A stretch of 64,000 nt of DNA from Scatomonas sp963930955 (lineage in GTDB: Bacteria; Bacillota; Clostridia; Lachnospirales; Lachnospiraceae), in the NCBI GenBank assembly GCA_963930955.1, contig OZ006967.1, positions 1,488,001 through 1,552,000 of the forward strand. The letters run 5' to 3'. The notes beneath the pieces were generated by a model. That model made no database searches. It was not told where the DNA came from and saw only the letters and a program-made list of their open reading frames with translations. Position numbers and translations under genes: made by a program. Numbering within the stretch: the stretch's first letter is position 1; the number at the start of each line of letters is the position of its first letter. Below, piece after piece: positions 26,428 to 33,957 of the stretch.

Positions 26428-26535
26428 ATGCCGCTGATACTTATCCTGCAGGTTCTTTTGGAGATCGCGAAGGTAGCTGCCCTGATTCTAGTGATCCTGG
26501 CATGCCTGAAATATCTGGGATGGTGGAAACATTGA
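26428..26535 (+). CDS. 35-residue hydrophobic peptide
   Basis: A short ORF behind GAAGGGAG encoding MPLILILQVLLEIAKVAALI, continuing LVILACLKYLGWWKH. It is a single membrane-spanning helix with a Trp-Trp-Lys-His end. It has its own terminator (26574-26632). The design resembles small membrane proteins or type I toxins, but no antisense RNA has been shown. It was too short for routine gene callers. Confidence 0.5.
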   Translation: MPLILILQVLLEIAKVAALILVILACLKYLGWWKH

Positions 26536-26573
26536 ATCCGGGACTGCCGGTATTGATCTGCTGAAAAAAGAAG

Positions 26574-26633
26574 GGGAGTGCCGCAAAAGCATCCATAGCG
26601 GATGACTGAGCGGCACTCCCTGGTCTTTCTTTT
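26574..26633 (+). terminator. Terminator of the 35-codon ORF
   Basis: GGGAGTGCCGC (26574-26584) pairs perfectly with GCGGCACTCCC (26610-26620); a second small stem CATCC/GGATG lies in the loop; TTTCTTTT follows. Confidence 0.75.
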
Positions 26634-26646
26634 AGATAATAAATAT

Positions 26647-26701
26647 GCTCCCTTCTAAGTGACAGGTTTTTGTTGTTTCAAATGTCTACTTAGAAGGGAG
26701 C
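26647..26701 (-). terminator. Inverted repeat downstream of the PAP2 gene
   Basis: GCTCCCTTCTAAGT (26647-26660) pairs perfectly with ACTTAGAAGGGAGC (26688-26701), separated by 27 bases. It lies 3 bases past the PAP2 stop and could end that transcript, although a clean U-tract is lacking. Confidence 0.45.
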
Positions 26702-26704
26702 GAT

Positions 26705-27358
26705 TTATTCAACTGCCGTTTTTTTTACCCGTCCAAGAACCAGTTCCGGCCGGTAGATGATCACATAGAGAACAGCGTTCATCAGAAAAGCACCCATTAC
26801 ATCTACCACGGAATGCTGTTTCAGAAATACAGTGGCTAGTATGATCAGTGCGGAGAGGATGAAAGCGCCTGCCCGGATCGCTTTCTTGTTCCGCAGAGCC
26901 TTGCAGCGGTTGATGGCGATGAAAGCCACTACGGAATTATATACGTGGATGCTGGGAAACACGTTGGTGGAGGTGTCCGCCTGGTAAAGGGAAGCTACCC
27001 AGCGGGTAAAAAAATTATCTCTTGGCAGGGATTCCGGACGCAGATCCAGTCCGTTGGGCCATGCCCAGGAAATAAGCAGAAAGATTGTCATGCCGATTCC
27101 CAGAGAGAATACCAGCTGATTATATTCTTTTACATCAGCGCCGAAAAAGGAAAAATAGATCAGGATGGCGATGATGTAGAAAAACCACAGATAATAGGGG
27201 ACAATAAAGTATTCACAGAAAGGAATGTACTGATCCAGGGGTGAGGAAATAATGTGAACGTTTGTCACATGCTTTTCCAACAGCATAAAAACTGTTACAT
27301 AGAAAACTGCATATACCGGAATCAGCCAGCGTGCTTTTTTTGTCGTCAGTGATTTCAC
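26705..27358 (-). CDS. PAP2-superfamily membrane phosphatase-like protein
   Basis: A 217-residue protein with about six membrane helices. The PAP2 signatures PSIHV (in TNVFPSIHVYNS) and LKQHSVVDVMG provide the two active-site histidines and an aspartate; the first lysine/arginine motif of classic PAP2 enzymes is weak, as in the inositol-phosphorylceramide-synthase-like branch. A lipid phosphate substrate is likely but unspecified. It is divergent from the surface esterase gene. Confidence 0.82.
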   Translation of the reverse strand: MKSLTTKKARWLIPVYAVFYVTVFMLLEKHVTNVHIISSPLDQYIPFCEYFIVPYYLWFFYIIAILIYFSFFGADVKEYNQLVFSLGIGMTIFLLISWAWPNGLDLRPESLPRDNFFTRWVASLYQADTSTNVFPSIHVYNSVVAFIAINRCKALRNKKAIRAGAFILSALIILATVFLKQHSVVDVMGAFLMNAVLYVIIYRPELVLGRVKKTAVE

Positions 27359-27551
27359 CAGAATCCCTCCAAATGATTTGTCCTATGCACTGACGCTAGT
27401 ATCCCATAAGGAAAAAGGTAAGTCAAGCGGATTTCGAGAAACTTAAGAAATACTTTACAGAGAAGAAAGATTCCAGGCCCGTGTGCAAAATGCATAGAAG
27501 AATTGAAATATTTTCTGCAGTTCTGACGATTGGATAATTTGAACAAAAAAG

Positions 27552-27580
27552 TTGACAAAAGAATGAAAAAATAGTAATGT
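27552..27580 (+). promoter_or_regulatory. Promoter of the surface esterase gene
   Basis: TTGACA (27552-27557) and TAATGT (27575-27580), 17 bases apart, followed by the AT-rich inverted repeat TAATTAAGTTAATTA near 27589. The 27359-27743 gap otherwise holds a possible half-copy of the MITE end (CACTGACGCTAG, 27388-27399) and a purine-rich leader; no gene is visible. Confidence 0.6.
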
Positions 27581-27743
27581 CTACATAACTAATTAAGTTA
27601 ATTAATATTAAAATGCTGAATATTAAGGGGGTATGTTAAAAATATTGATATAATCCGACAAGAGGGGGAGAAAGGAGGCGAAAAGAAACGCTGCATTCCC
27701 TTTCGGATGAATATAAGACCATTGTTATGGAGGAGGTATAGGT

Positions 27744-30359
27744 ATGCAAAAAAAGAAACTGGCTGCGGTCAGCCTGGCTGTCAGTATGATCCTGACGTCT
27801 TCGGGACTGGGAACTGTGACAGCATTTGGGCAGGAGGACGGAGCAGCCGAAAAGTATGTGACTCTGGACGGAGACTGGCATTTTAAACTTTACAGAACTT
27901 ACAGCCAGATGTTCCAGTATTTCCCCTATGGCGGAGTATCCGTTACCTGGGAGGATAACGAATTGGCAAAACTTCCCTCGGAAGATGTCTGGTCTTCCTG
28001 GGAGGTAGTTCAGATGCCTACGGATGATGCAGCTACCGGCGGATTGCTTCAGATAGACAGACCGGAAGCGGCGGTGTCTGCGGAAGAGGATGCGGAGGCT
28101 GCAGAGGAGTCTGAGACCGCTGAACCAGTCGAGGAAGCCGAGGCCGCCGAGCCGGTAGAAGAAGCTGAACCATCAGAGGAAGCAGAAGCCGCCGAGCCAG
28201 TAGAGGAGGCAGAAACTGCTGAGCCAGTAGAGGAGGCAGAAACTGCTGAGCCAGTAGAAGAAGCAGAGGCAGCAGAAGAAGCGGAAGAATCCCAGGAGGA
28301 AGCAGAGGCTGCTGAGCCGATAGAGGAAGCAGAGCCAGCGGAAGAAGCGGAAGAATCCCGGGAGGAAGCAGAAGCCGCCGAGCCAGTAGAGGAGGCAGAA
28401 ACTGCTGAGTCAGTAGAAGAAGCCGAGCCAGCAGAAGAAGCGGCAGAATCCCGGGAGGAAGCGGAAGCTGCCGAGCCGGTAGAGGAAGCTGAGACAGCAG
28501 AAGAAGCAGAGGCTGCAGAGGAGGAAACGGAGCCTTCCGAGGAGGAGACTGAGGAACCGGCAGCGCCGGTAGATAAGCTGTTTCCCAGCTGGTCAGAGGC
28601 CTGGGTATGCCGGGAATTCAGTTTGCCTGCGGATTTTACAGAAGATGAGGAAGTAACCCTGCTGCTGGGAATTATTGATGATATGGATGTGGTTTACATA
28701 AACGGACATCTGGTAGCGGCCAGCGGCTTTATGGACGGCAACGGCGTTTCCACTCAGAATATTCCGGAAACGGGAGGATTCGACTATGAAAACGCGGATC
28801 CGGCCGCCCAGGTACAGTTTGAAAAGTCATGCTGGGAGATATCCAGAGAGTACAAGGTGCCTGCAGAATATCTGAATCAGGGAGGAACCAACGAGATCTG
28901 TATCCGTATCTACAATAACAACAGCTATGGAGGATTTTATTCCGGCAATAATTACGCCATCTGCGGGAATGACCTGGCCGTGCGTGCGGTAAAAGGCCTT
29001 CCCACTGAAACGGTTTCCTCCGAGGATCTTCTGAGCCTTGTGGATAAGCAGATCCAGGCGGTGGAAGAAGAGGATCCGGAAGCTTTCGCGGAGACAATTT
29101 ATGATAACTATCACAATGACAGCATGGACAAAGAGGGGCGTGTAGAGGAAGTTCAGAATCTGATGGACGCCTATGACAATCTGAAGATCCAAGACAGCAA
29201 CGTTATGGTGTACAACGGAGGGGAAAATCTGTACTGGTACTCTGCGCACCGGGTGATTACCGGTACCGGGTCTGACGGCGCGGAAGCGGTAATTTCTGAA
29301 GAAGATATCGAGGTGTGCTATCTGTCCGAAAACGGCCGGATGTATGAGAGGGGAAATTGGAGCCGGTGCTATTCTGTGACGTATGATTCCGGTCTGTTCG
29401 AGAAAGAACTGGGTTACAGTGTATACCTGCCGCCCTCCTATTATGAGGACGAAAGCAGAGAATATCCCTCGGTTTACCTGCTTCACGGAATCAATTCCAG
29501 CAGTGAATCTTTTGTGAAAGTAGACGGGATTGCCGGATTTATGGATGAACAGATCGCCCAGGGAAACATCACGGAGATGATCGTGATCATGCCGGATTCC
29601 GGAAAGAACAGTTTTTACCGGGATACAGAGTATGATCCGGCCAACGCGGATTCTACAGGACCCTGGCAGACCCATATTACTACGGAAATCCGGGAAGAGG
29701 CGGAAAGCCATTACCGTATTATCAGCGATGCAAAATTCCGGGGTCTGACCGGTATTTCTATGGGAGGCTTTGGAGCGTTTACCATCGGAACTTTGTATCC
29801 GGAACTTTATTCTTCGGTAGCTTCCCATATGGGCGCTGTTAATGATGAGGCCCTGGAAGCGCTGAAAACCCTGACGCCGGAGCAGCTGGAGGCTTACGAC
29901 TTCTATCTGGACTGCGGGCTGCAGGACGGCATGGTGGATTATCAGTGGACGGTGAATATTCATAATTATCTGGACAGCATGGGCAAGGAGCACGGATACG
30001 ATCTGCGGGACGGCGGACATAATAGTGCATTTTACATGGCCGGCATGCCGGCATCTATGAAGATGCACAGTGACCATTTCCTGAAGAACGGATTGCTGGA
30101 TCAGGAAGACCCTGTGCAGACGCCGACTCCGGAACCTACAGATGCACCGGGCGGAAACAGCGGCCAGCAGGGAGATGAAGGCAAAAAGCCGGTAACCAGT
30201 ACGCCGGTGGCTGAGAAGCCTGCTCCCGGCAGACCAGTGGATGCGGCGGACACGGGAGATTCCTCCCAGAGCGCTGTTTATACAGGCATTTTCGTAGGGG
30301 CGGCAGCTGTCCTGGCAGTTCTTGGCGTTACTGTTTATATAAGAAAACGAGCGAAATAA
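27744..30359 (+). CDS. Cell-surface esterase with Glu-rich repeat region
   Basis: An 871-residue secreted protein. A signal peptide (about residues 1-28) precedes a beta-sandwich carbohydrate-binding-like domain resembling the glycoside hydrolase family 2 sugar-binding fold (LDGDWHFKLYR ... WVCREFSLPADF). A Glu/Ala/Pro-rich repetitive block (EAAEPVEEAE type units, about residues 107-272) interrupts it. Residues about 560-790 form an alpha/beta hydrolase of the esterase D/feruloyl esterase type with nucleophile S672 in GISMGGFG and a late GGHNSAF histidine. A Pro/Thr-rich linker, TGD and a membrane helix with RKRAK tail anchor it. A polysaccharide-ester substrate is an inference. Confidence 0.82.
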   Translation: MQKKKLAAVSLAVSMILTSSGLGTVTAFGQEDGAAEKYVTLDGDWHFKLYRTYSQMFQYFPYGGVSVTWEDNELAKLPSEDVWSSWEVVQMPTDDAATGGLLQIDRPEAAVSAEEDAEAAEESETAEPVEEAEAAEPVEEAEPSEEAEAAEPVEEAETAEPVEEAETAEPVEEAEAAEEAEESQEEAEAAEPIEEAEPAEEAEESREEAEAAEPVEEAETAESVEEAEPAEEAAESREEAEAAEPVEEAETAEEAEAAEEETEPSEEETEEPAAPVDKLFPSWSEAWVCREFSLPADFTEDEEVTLLLGIIDDMDVVYINGHLVAASGFMDGNGVSTQNIPETGGFDYENADPAAQVQFEKSCWEISREYKVPAEYLNQGGTNEICIRIYNNNSYGGFYSGNNYAICGNDLAVRAVKGLPTETVSSEDLLSLVDKQIQAVEEEDPEAFAETIYDNYHNDSMDKEGRVEEVQNLMDAYDNLKIQDSNVMVYNGGENLYWYSAHRVITGTGSDGAEAVISEEDIEVCYLSENGRMYERGNWSRCYSVTYDSGLFEKELGYSVYLPPSYYEDESREYPSVYLLHGINSSSESFVKVDGIAGFMDEQIAQGNITEMIVIMPDSGKNSFYRDTEYDPANADSTGPWQTHITTEIREEAESHYRIISDAKFRGLTGISMGGFGAFTIGTLYPELYSSVASHMGAVNDEALEALKTLTPEQLEAYDFYLDCGLQDGMVDYQWTVNIHNYLDSMGKEHGYDLRDGGHNSAFYMAGMPASMKMHSDHFLKNGLLDQEDPVQTPTPEPTDAPGGNSGQQGDEGKKPVTSTPVAEKPAPGRPVDAADTGDSSQSAVYTGIFVGAAAVLAVLGVTVYIRKRAK

Positions 30360-30366
30360 AAAACAG

Positions 30367-30428
30367 AAAAGAGACAATCCTGCAAAACCGGATAGATAAA
30401 ATGGTTTTGGGACAGGATTGTCTCTTTT
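30367..30428. terminator. Bidirectional terminator between esterase and GDPD genes
   Basis: AAAAGAGACAATCCTG (30367-30382) pairs perfectly over 16 bases with 30413-30428; T-runs result on both strands, fitting the convergent genes. Confidence 0.85.
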
Positions 30429-30447
30429 GGCTTGGGGAAGAATTCAG

Positions 30448-31278
30448 TTATGTAGTTTCTTCCGGAAGAAAGCTTTCAAAAATCACAGAGGAAAATTTCT
30501 GCCGGCAGCGCTGATAAGCAAGCCGGGAGCGGACGGTCCAGACAAATACGGGAACCTTGAAAAAGCCATGGTTCAGCCGGAAACCAAGTCCACGGGTATG
30601 CCGGTAGTTGTAGGCGATAAAATCCGGACGGCTTGCCGCGTTCACGATCAGAGCTGTAGAAAGTTTTTTCAGCAGGGCGTCAAAGCCCCGGGAGGGGGCG
30701 TAACGGCTGGCCAGCTGTCCCCGGAGGATTTCCGGCCGGTTTTTCCGATACCAGAGCAAGCCCAGTGAATTGAAGGATTCAATGAGATATTTTCCGGAAT
30801 AGGAAGCCATCATCTGATCCAGCAGCGGGCAGAGAGCCGTACTGCTGGTAGGCAGTTTCAGTTCGATAAGCAGAGGAACCCGGCCTCTCACCAGATGCAG
30901 AACCTCTGACAGAAGGGGAATCCGGCAGTCCGTATTCAGAAGGCGGAAGCGGGAAAGTTCTTCGTAAGTCATAGATTCTACCGGCCGATCCAGCTGGCAC
31001 ATACGCTTCAGCGTGTCATCGTGAAAAACAACAATTTCCTGATCCTTGGTAAGATGTACATCCAGTTCGATGGCAAAGCCCTGATCCACTGCTTTTTTAA
31101 AGGCAGGCAGAGAGTTTTCGGGGATCCCCCGATCCATATTCCAGAGACCCCGGTGGGCGAAGTCCCAGCGGGCAAAGGACAGGCAATTTTCCCTGCGCGC
31201 AGTATTGGGGCGGATCGCCCACAGATACAGAGCCAGCAGAACTGCTGCGGCAGACAAAATGAAAATAAAGATCCACAT
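30448..31278 (-). CDS. Glycerophosphodiester phosphodiesterase, membrane-anchored
   Basis: A 276-residue GDPD-family enzyme that splits glycerophosphodiesters to glycerol-3-phosphate and an alcohol. An N-terminal membrane helix (about residues 2-20) is followed by the TIM-barrel signatures AHRG, PENSLPAF and ELDVHLTKDQEIVVFHDDTL. The start at 31278 has GGAGG 8 bases upstream; upstream codons in the same frame overlap the amidase gene and lack support. Confidence 0.88.
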   Translation of the reverse strand: MWIFIFILSAAAVLLALYLWAIRPNTARRENCLSFARWDFAHRGLWNMDRGIPENSLPAFKKAVDQGFAIELDVHLTKDQEIVVFHDDTLKRMCQLDRPVESMTYEELSRFRLLNTDCRIPLLSEVLHLVRGRVPLLIELKLPTSSTALCPLLDQMMASYSGKYLIESFNSLGLLWYRKNRPEILRGQLASRYAPSRGFDALLKKLSTALIVNAASRPDFIAYNYRHTRGLGFRLNHGFFKVPVFVWTVRSRLAYQRCRQKFSSVIFESFLPEETT

Positions 31279-31390
31279 GAATAAACCTCCGTAAATGTAT
31301 CTATGGTAAGTGTAACGCAAAAACCGGCGGAGGTAAAGTCTGTTTTTACGGCCGGATCCGGCGGGGAAAACCCGGGTCCGGCCGCTGCGG

Positions 31391-32170
31391 TCAGCTGGTA
31401 ATAAAAGTAGAATAGCCTGCCCGGCGGAGACGGCGTTCCATGAGGATGGCATTGGCCAGAACTTTAAATGCCCCTGCCTGTACTTTGTAAACGCCGTTTT
31501 CATAGAGCAGGAAAGCGGGGAAGCCCTGATCCAGCAGTTCGTACAGGAGGCGATCCGCATTTTTTCGCTCCCGGAATGCCCCTGCCTGTACCCGGTAATA
31601 AACCCCGTCTCCCGTTTCTTCCTCCGGTTCGGGAGGGGGAGGGGCAGGCTTTTCTTCTTCGATGGTTTCCATATCCAGAGTTCCCAGGATTGCATTGGCA
31701 ATGGCACGGGCGATCTCGTCAATTTTTTCGTCATAAAGAGAATTATCCTGTTCCGTATTTAAAAAACCGGTTTCAATAAGCAGGGCAGGCATGCGGGTGC
31801 GGCGGAGGACTACCAGGCCCGGCCGGGCCTTTACTCCCAGGTTTTTAAATCCCAGAGCTTCCAGCGCTCCGTTGATATTGTTGGCCATGGTAAGCTTTGG
31901 GCCGGATTTATCATAGACCAGAGTTTCTACACCGTTATATTGATCGGGTTCCGGGCTGGAATTCCTGTGGAAGGATATAAAATAATCCGCTCCGGCCTGA
32001 TTGGCAATCTGAGCTTTTTCGAAAGGTGTCTGATATACATCATCGGTCCGGGTATAAACCACCTGGATCCCCTGGTCCTCCAGCAGCCTGCCTACGGCCA
32101 GGGCAAGCTGCAGATTATCCTCCTTTTCCTGGCGGCCATTGTACACAGCACCCGGATCCGCGCCGCCATG
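31391..32170 (-). pseudogene. N-acetylmuramoyl-L-alanine amidase, main part separated from its start
   Basis: The Amidase_3 domain begins only at HGGADPGAVYNG; it keeps the zinc ligands H (HGG), E (QEKEDN) and H (SFHRNS) and the catalytic E in LIETGF. A Pro/Glu linker leads to a SPOR-like pair of motifs, YRVQAGAFRERKNADRLLY and YKVQAGAFKVLANA. The first beta strand (SYKIVIDAG) is missing here and is found 1.5 kb away at 33642-33680. The frame stays open to an ATG at 32227 that would give an alien N-terminus (MSYSEKLFSSLFLRFLHPP) without a ribosome-binding site. Loss of function is likely but not certain. Confidence 0.75.
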
Positions 32171-32258
32171 AGGAGGATGGAGGAAGCGCAAAAATAAGGA
32201 AGAAAAGAGCTTTTCTGAATAGGACATGTAAAAATTACTAAAAAAAATAGAAAATTAC

Positions 32259-32287
32259 TGGACAAAACTGCTAAAATGCACTAATAT
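32259..32287 (+). promoter_or_regulatory. Promoter of pfkA
   Basis: TGGACA (32259-32264) and TAATAT (32282-32287) at 17-base spacing. It lies inside the segment that splits the amidase gene. Confidence 0.7.
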
Positions 32288-32372
32288 ATATCAGGTGGAG
32301 GTTTCTTCATCCCTGCGGAGTGAAGGAAAAGAAAAGTGAGAAAGAATATCAACCCAAAATGGAGGTACACAC

Positions 32373-33620
32373 ATGAAAGGAAATGTAATCGTCGGACAGT
32401 CAGGAGGCCCTACAGCGGCCATTAATTCCAGCCTGGCCGGAGTATATCGGACTGCCAAGGACCGGGGAGCAAAAAAGGTTTACGGAATGCTCCATGGAAT
32501 CCAGGGGCTGCTGGAGGAACGCTATATAGATCTCTCCGAACATATCACCAACGAACTGGACGCAGAACTGCTGAAGAGAACTCCGGCTGCGTATCTGGGG
32601 TCCTGCCGGTATAAACTGCCGGAAATTTACGAAAATATGGAACTTTATGACAAGATCTTCGCTATCCTGGACAAACTGGAGATCGAGGCCTTTATCTATA
32701 TCGGCGGCAATGATTCTATGGATACCATTAAGAAGCTTTCGGATTATGCCATTGTAAAAGGCCATTCCCAGAGATTTATCGGCTGCCCCAAGACCATTGA
32801 TAATGATCTGGCGCTGACAGATCATACCCCCGGTTTTGGAAGCGCGGCGAAATATATCGGTACTTCCGTGAAAGAGATCATCCGGGACAGCTTCTGTCTG
32901 GAATATAAAAACGGCCTGGTTACTATTGTGGAGATCATGGGCCGGAACGCCGGCTGGCTCACCGGAGCATCTGCCCTGGCAAAAGGTGAGGACTGCAAAG
33001 GCCCGGATCTGATCTATCTTCCGGAGCTGACTTTTGATCTGGACAAGTTTATGGCCAGGATCCGGGAACTGCTGGAGAAAAAGCCCTCTGTTGTAGTAAC
33101 GGTTTCCGAGGGAATCCGTCTGGCCGACGGCCGCTACGTGTGTGAACTGGGACAGAGCGCCGACTTTGTAGATGCTTTCGGTCATAAGCAGCTGACGGGA
33201 ACGGCCGCTTACCTGGCTAACTATGTGGCCAATGAGATCGGATGCAAGACCAGAGCCATTGAACTCAGTACCCTGCAGCGTTCCGCTTCACACTGCAGCT
33301 CCCGGGTAGATATCCTGGAAGCCTACCAGGTAGGCGGCGCGGCGGTGAAGGCTGCGGATGAAGGGGATTCCGGAAAAATGGTGGTCCTGAAGCGTCTTTC
33401 CGATGATCCGTATCAGTGCGGCACAGAGGTGAAGGATGTTCACAAGATCGCCAACGATGAGCGTCTGGTTCCCAGAGAGTGGGTAAATGAGGACGGCACC
33501 TATGTAACCGATGAATTTGTAACCTATGTGAAACCTCTGATCCAGGGAGATGTCTCTCCGGTTATGGTGGACGGTATTCCGAGACATTTGTACAAGCCGG
33601 GACATTTGGGTCAGATTTGA
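32373..33620 (+). CDS. pfkA: 6-phosphofructokinase, probably pyrophosphate-dependent
   Basis: A 415-residue phosphofructokinase. K140 in PKTIDND and an acidic/amide residue in the GGND motif (111-114), in place of the ATP-type GGDG, indicate use of pyrophosphate as phosphate donor; this makes the step reversible. Other family marks are GQSGGPTAAINSS, MGRNAGW and PEGIR-like SEGIRL. A GGAGG precedes the ATG, and the gene carries its own promoter. It sits as a unit between the two halves of an amidase gene. Confidence 0.9.
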   Translation: MKGNVIVGQSGGPTAAINSSLAGVYRTAKDRGAKKVYGMLHGIQGLLEERYIDLSEHITNELDAELLKRTPAAYLGSCRYKLPEIYENMELYDKIFAILDKLEIEAFIYIGGNDSMDTIKKLSDYAIVKGHSQRFIGCPKTIDNDLALTDHTPGFGSAAKYIGTSVKEIIRDSFCLEYKNGLVTIVEIMGRNAGWLTGASALAKGEDCKGPDLIYLPELTFDLDKFMARIRELLEKKPSVVVTVSEGIRLADGRYVCELGQSADFVDAFGHKQLTGTAAYLANYVANEIGCKTRAIELSTLQRSASHCSSRVDILEAYQVGGAAVKAADEGDSGKMVVLKRLSDDPYQCGTEVKDVHKIANDERLVPREWVNEDGTYVTDEFVTYVKPLIQGDVSPVMVDGIPRHLYKPGHLGQI

Positions 33621-33641
33621 TAAAGGTTTGCGGAGAAAATG

Positions 33642-33680
33642 CCCCCCATGGCCTGCATCGATTACAATTTTGTAAGACAT
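33642..33680 (-). pseudogene. Displaced first 13 codons of the amidase gene
   Basis: On the minus strand GAGGAG is followed by an ATG and the codons MSYKIVIDAGHGG, the canonical start of Amidase_3 enzymes. After HGG the frame runs into pfkA 3' sequence. The rest of the domain resumes at HGGADPGAV near 32170. A similar GCCnCCATG stretch is found at both junctions (32162-32170 and 33642-33650). Confidence 0.7.
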
Positions 33681-33750
33681 GGGATACTCCTCAGCAGAAT
33701 CTTTCTATTTATTATATGAAGAATTGACCGGCTGGTGCGCCGGGAAAAGA

Positions 33751-33801
33751 AAATTCCCCTGCGGTTTCAGAGAAAGGAAGGGACTGCAGGGGAATTTTAT
33801 A
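33751..33801 (+). terminator. Terminator downstream of pfkA
   Basis: AAATTCCCCTGC (33751-33762) pairs perfectly with GCAGGGGAATTT (33786-33797), followed by T-rich sequence. Confidence 0.75.
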
Positions 33802-33879
33802 ATTAAAACTAATAAGAAGAATTAGTTATATTAATTTTACTAATAATAAAAAGTATGATATGCTTTCCATAACTAAAGT

Positions 33880-33928
33880 TAGCATCAGTGTACAAAGGCA
33901 GCGTGTTGCCTCTTGTACACGGATGCTA
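33880..33928. repeat. 49-bp mini palindrome with MITE-type ends
   Basis: TAGCATCAGTGTACAAAGGCA at the left and a near-perfect complement at 33907-33928. The ends match those of the 204-bp element at 26117-26320, but almost no internal sequence is left. It lies between a weak promoter (TTAATT 33831/TATGAT 33854) and purL, so it forms a hairpin in the purL leader. Confidence 0.65.
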
Positions 33929-33957
33929 GATGCTGATATGCGGAAAGGAAGAAAAGA

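Noticed and set aside
32171..32227. ATG at 32227 as a normal start of the amidase
   Set aside because: It has no ribosome-binding site and gives an N-terminus unlike the family, whose true start lies at 33680.
33880..33928. Purine riboswitch in front of purL
   Set aside because: The palindrome there matches the MITE-type ends at 26117-26320 and lacks the purine-aptamer core.
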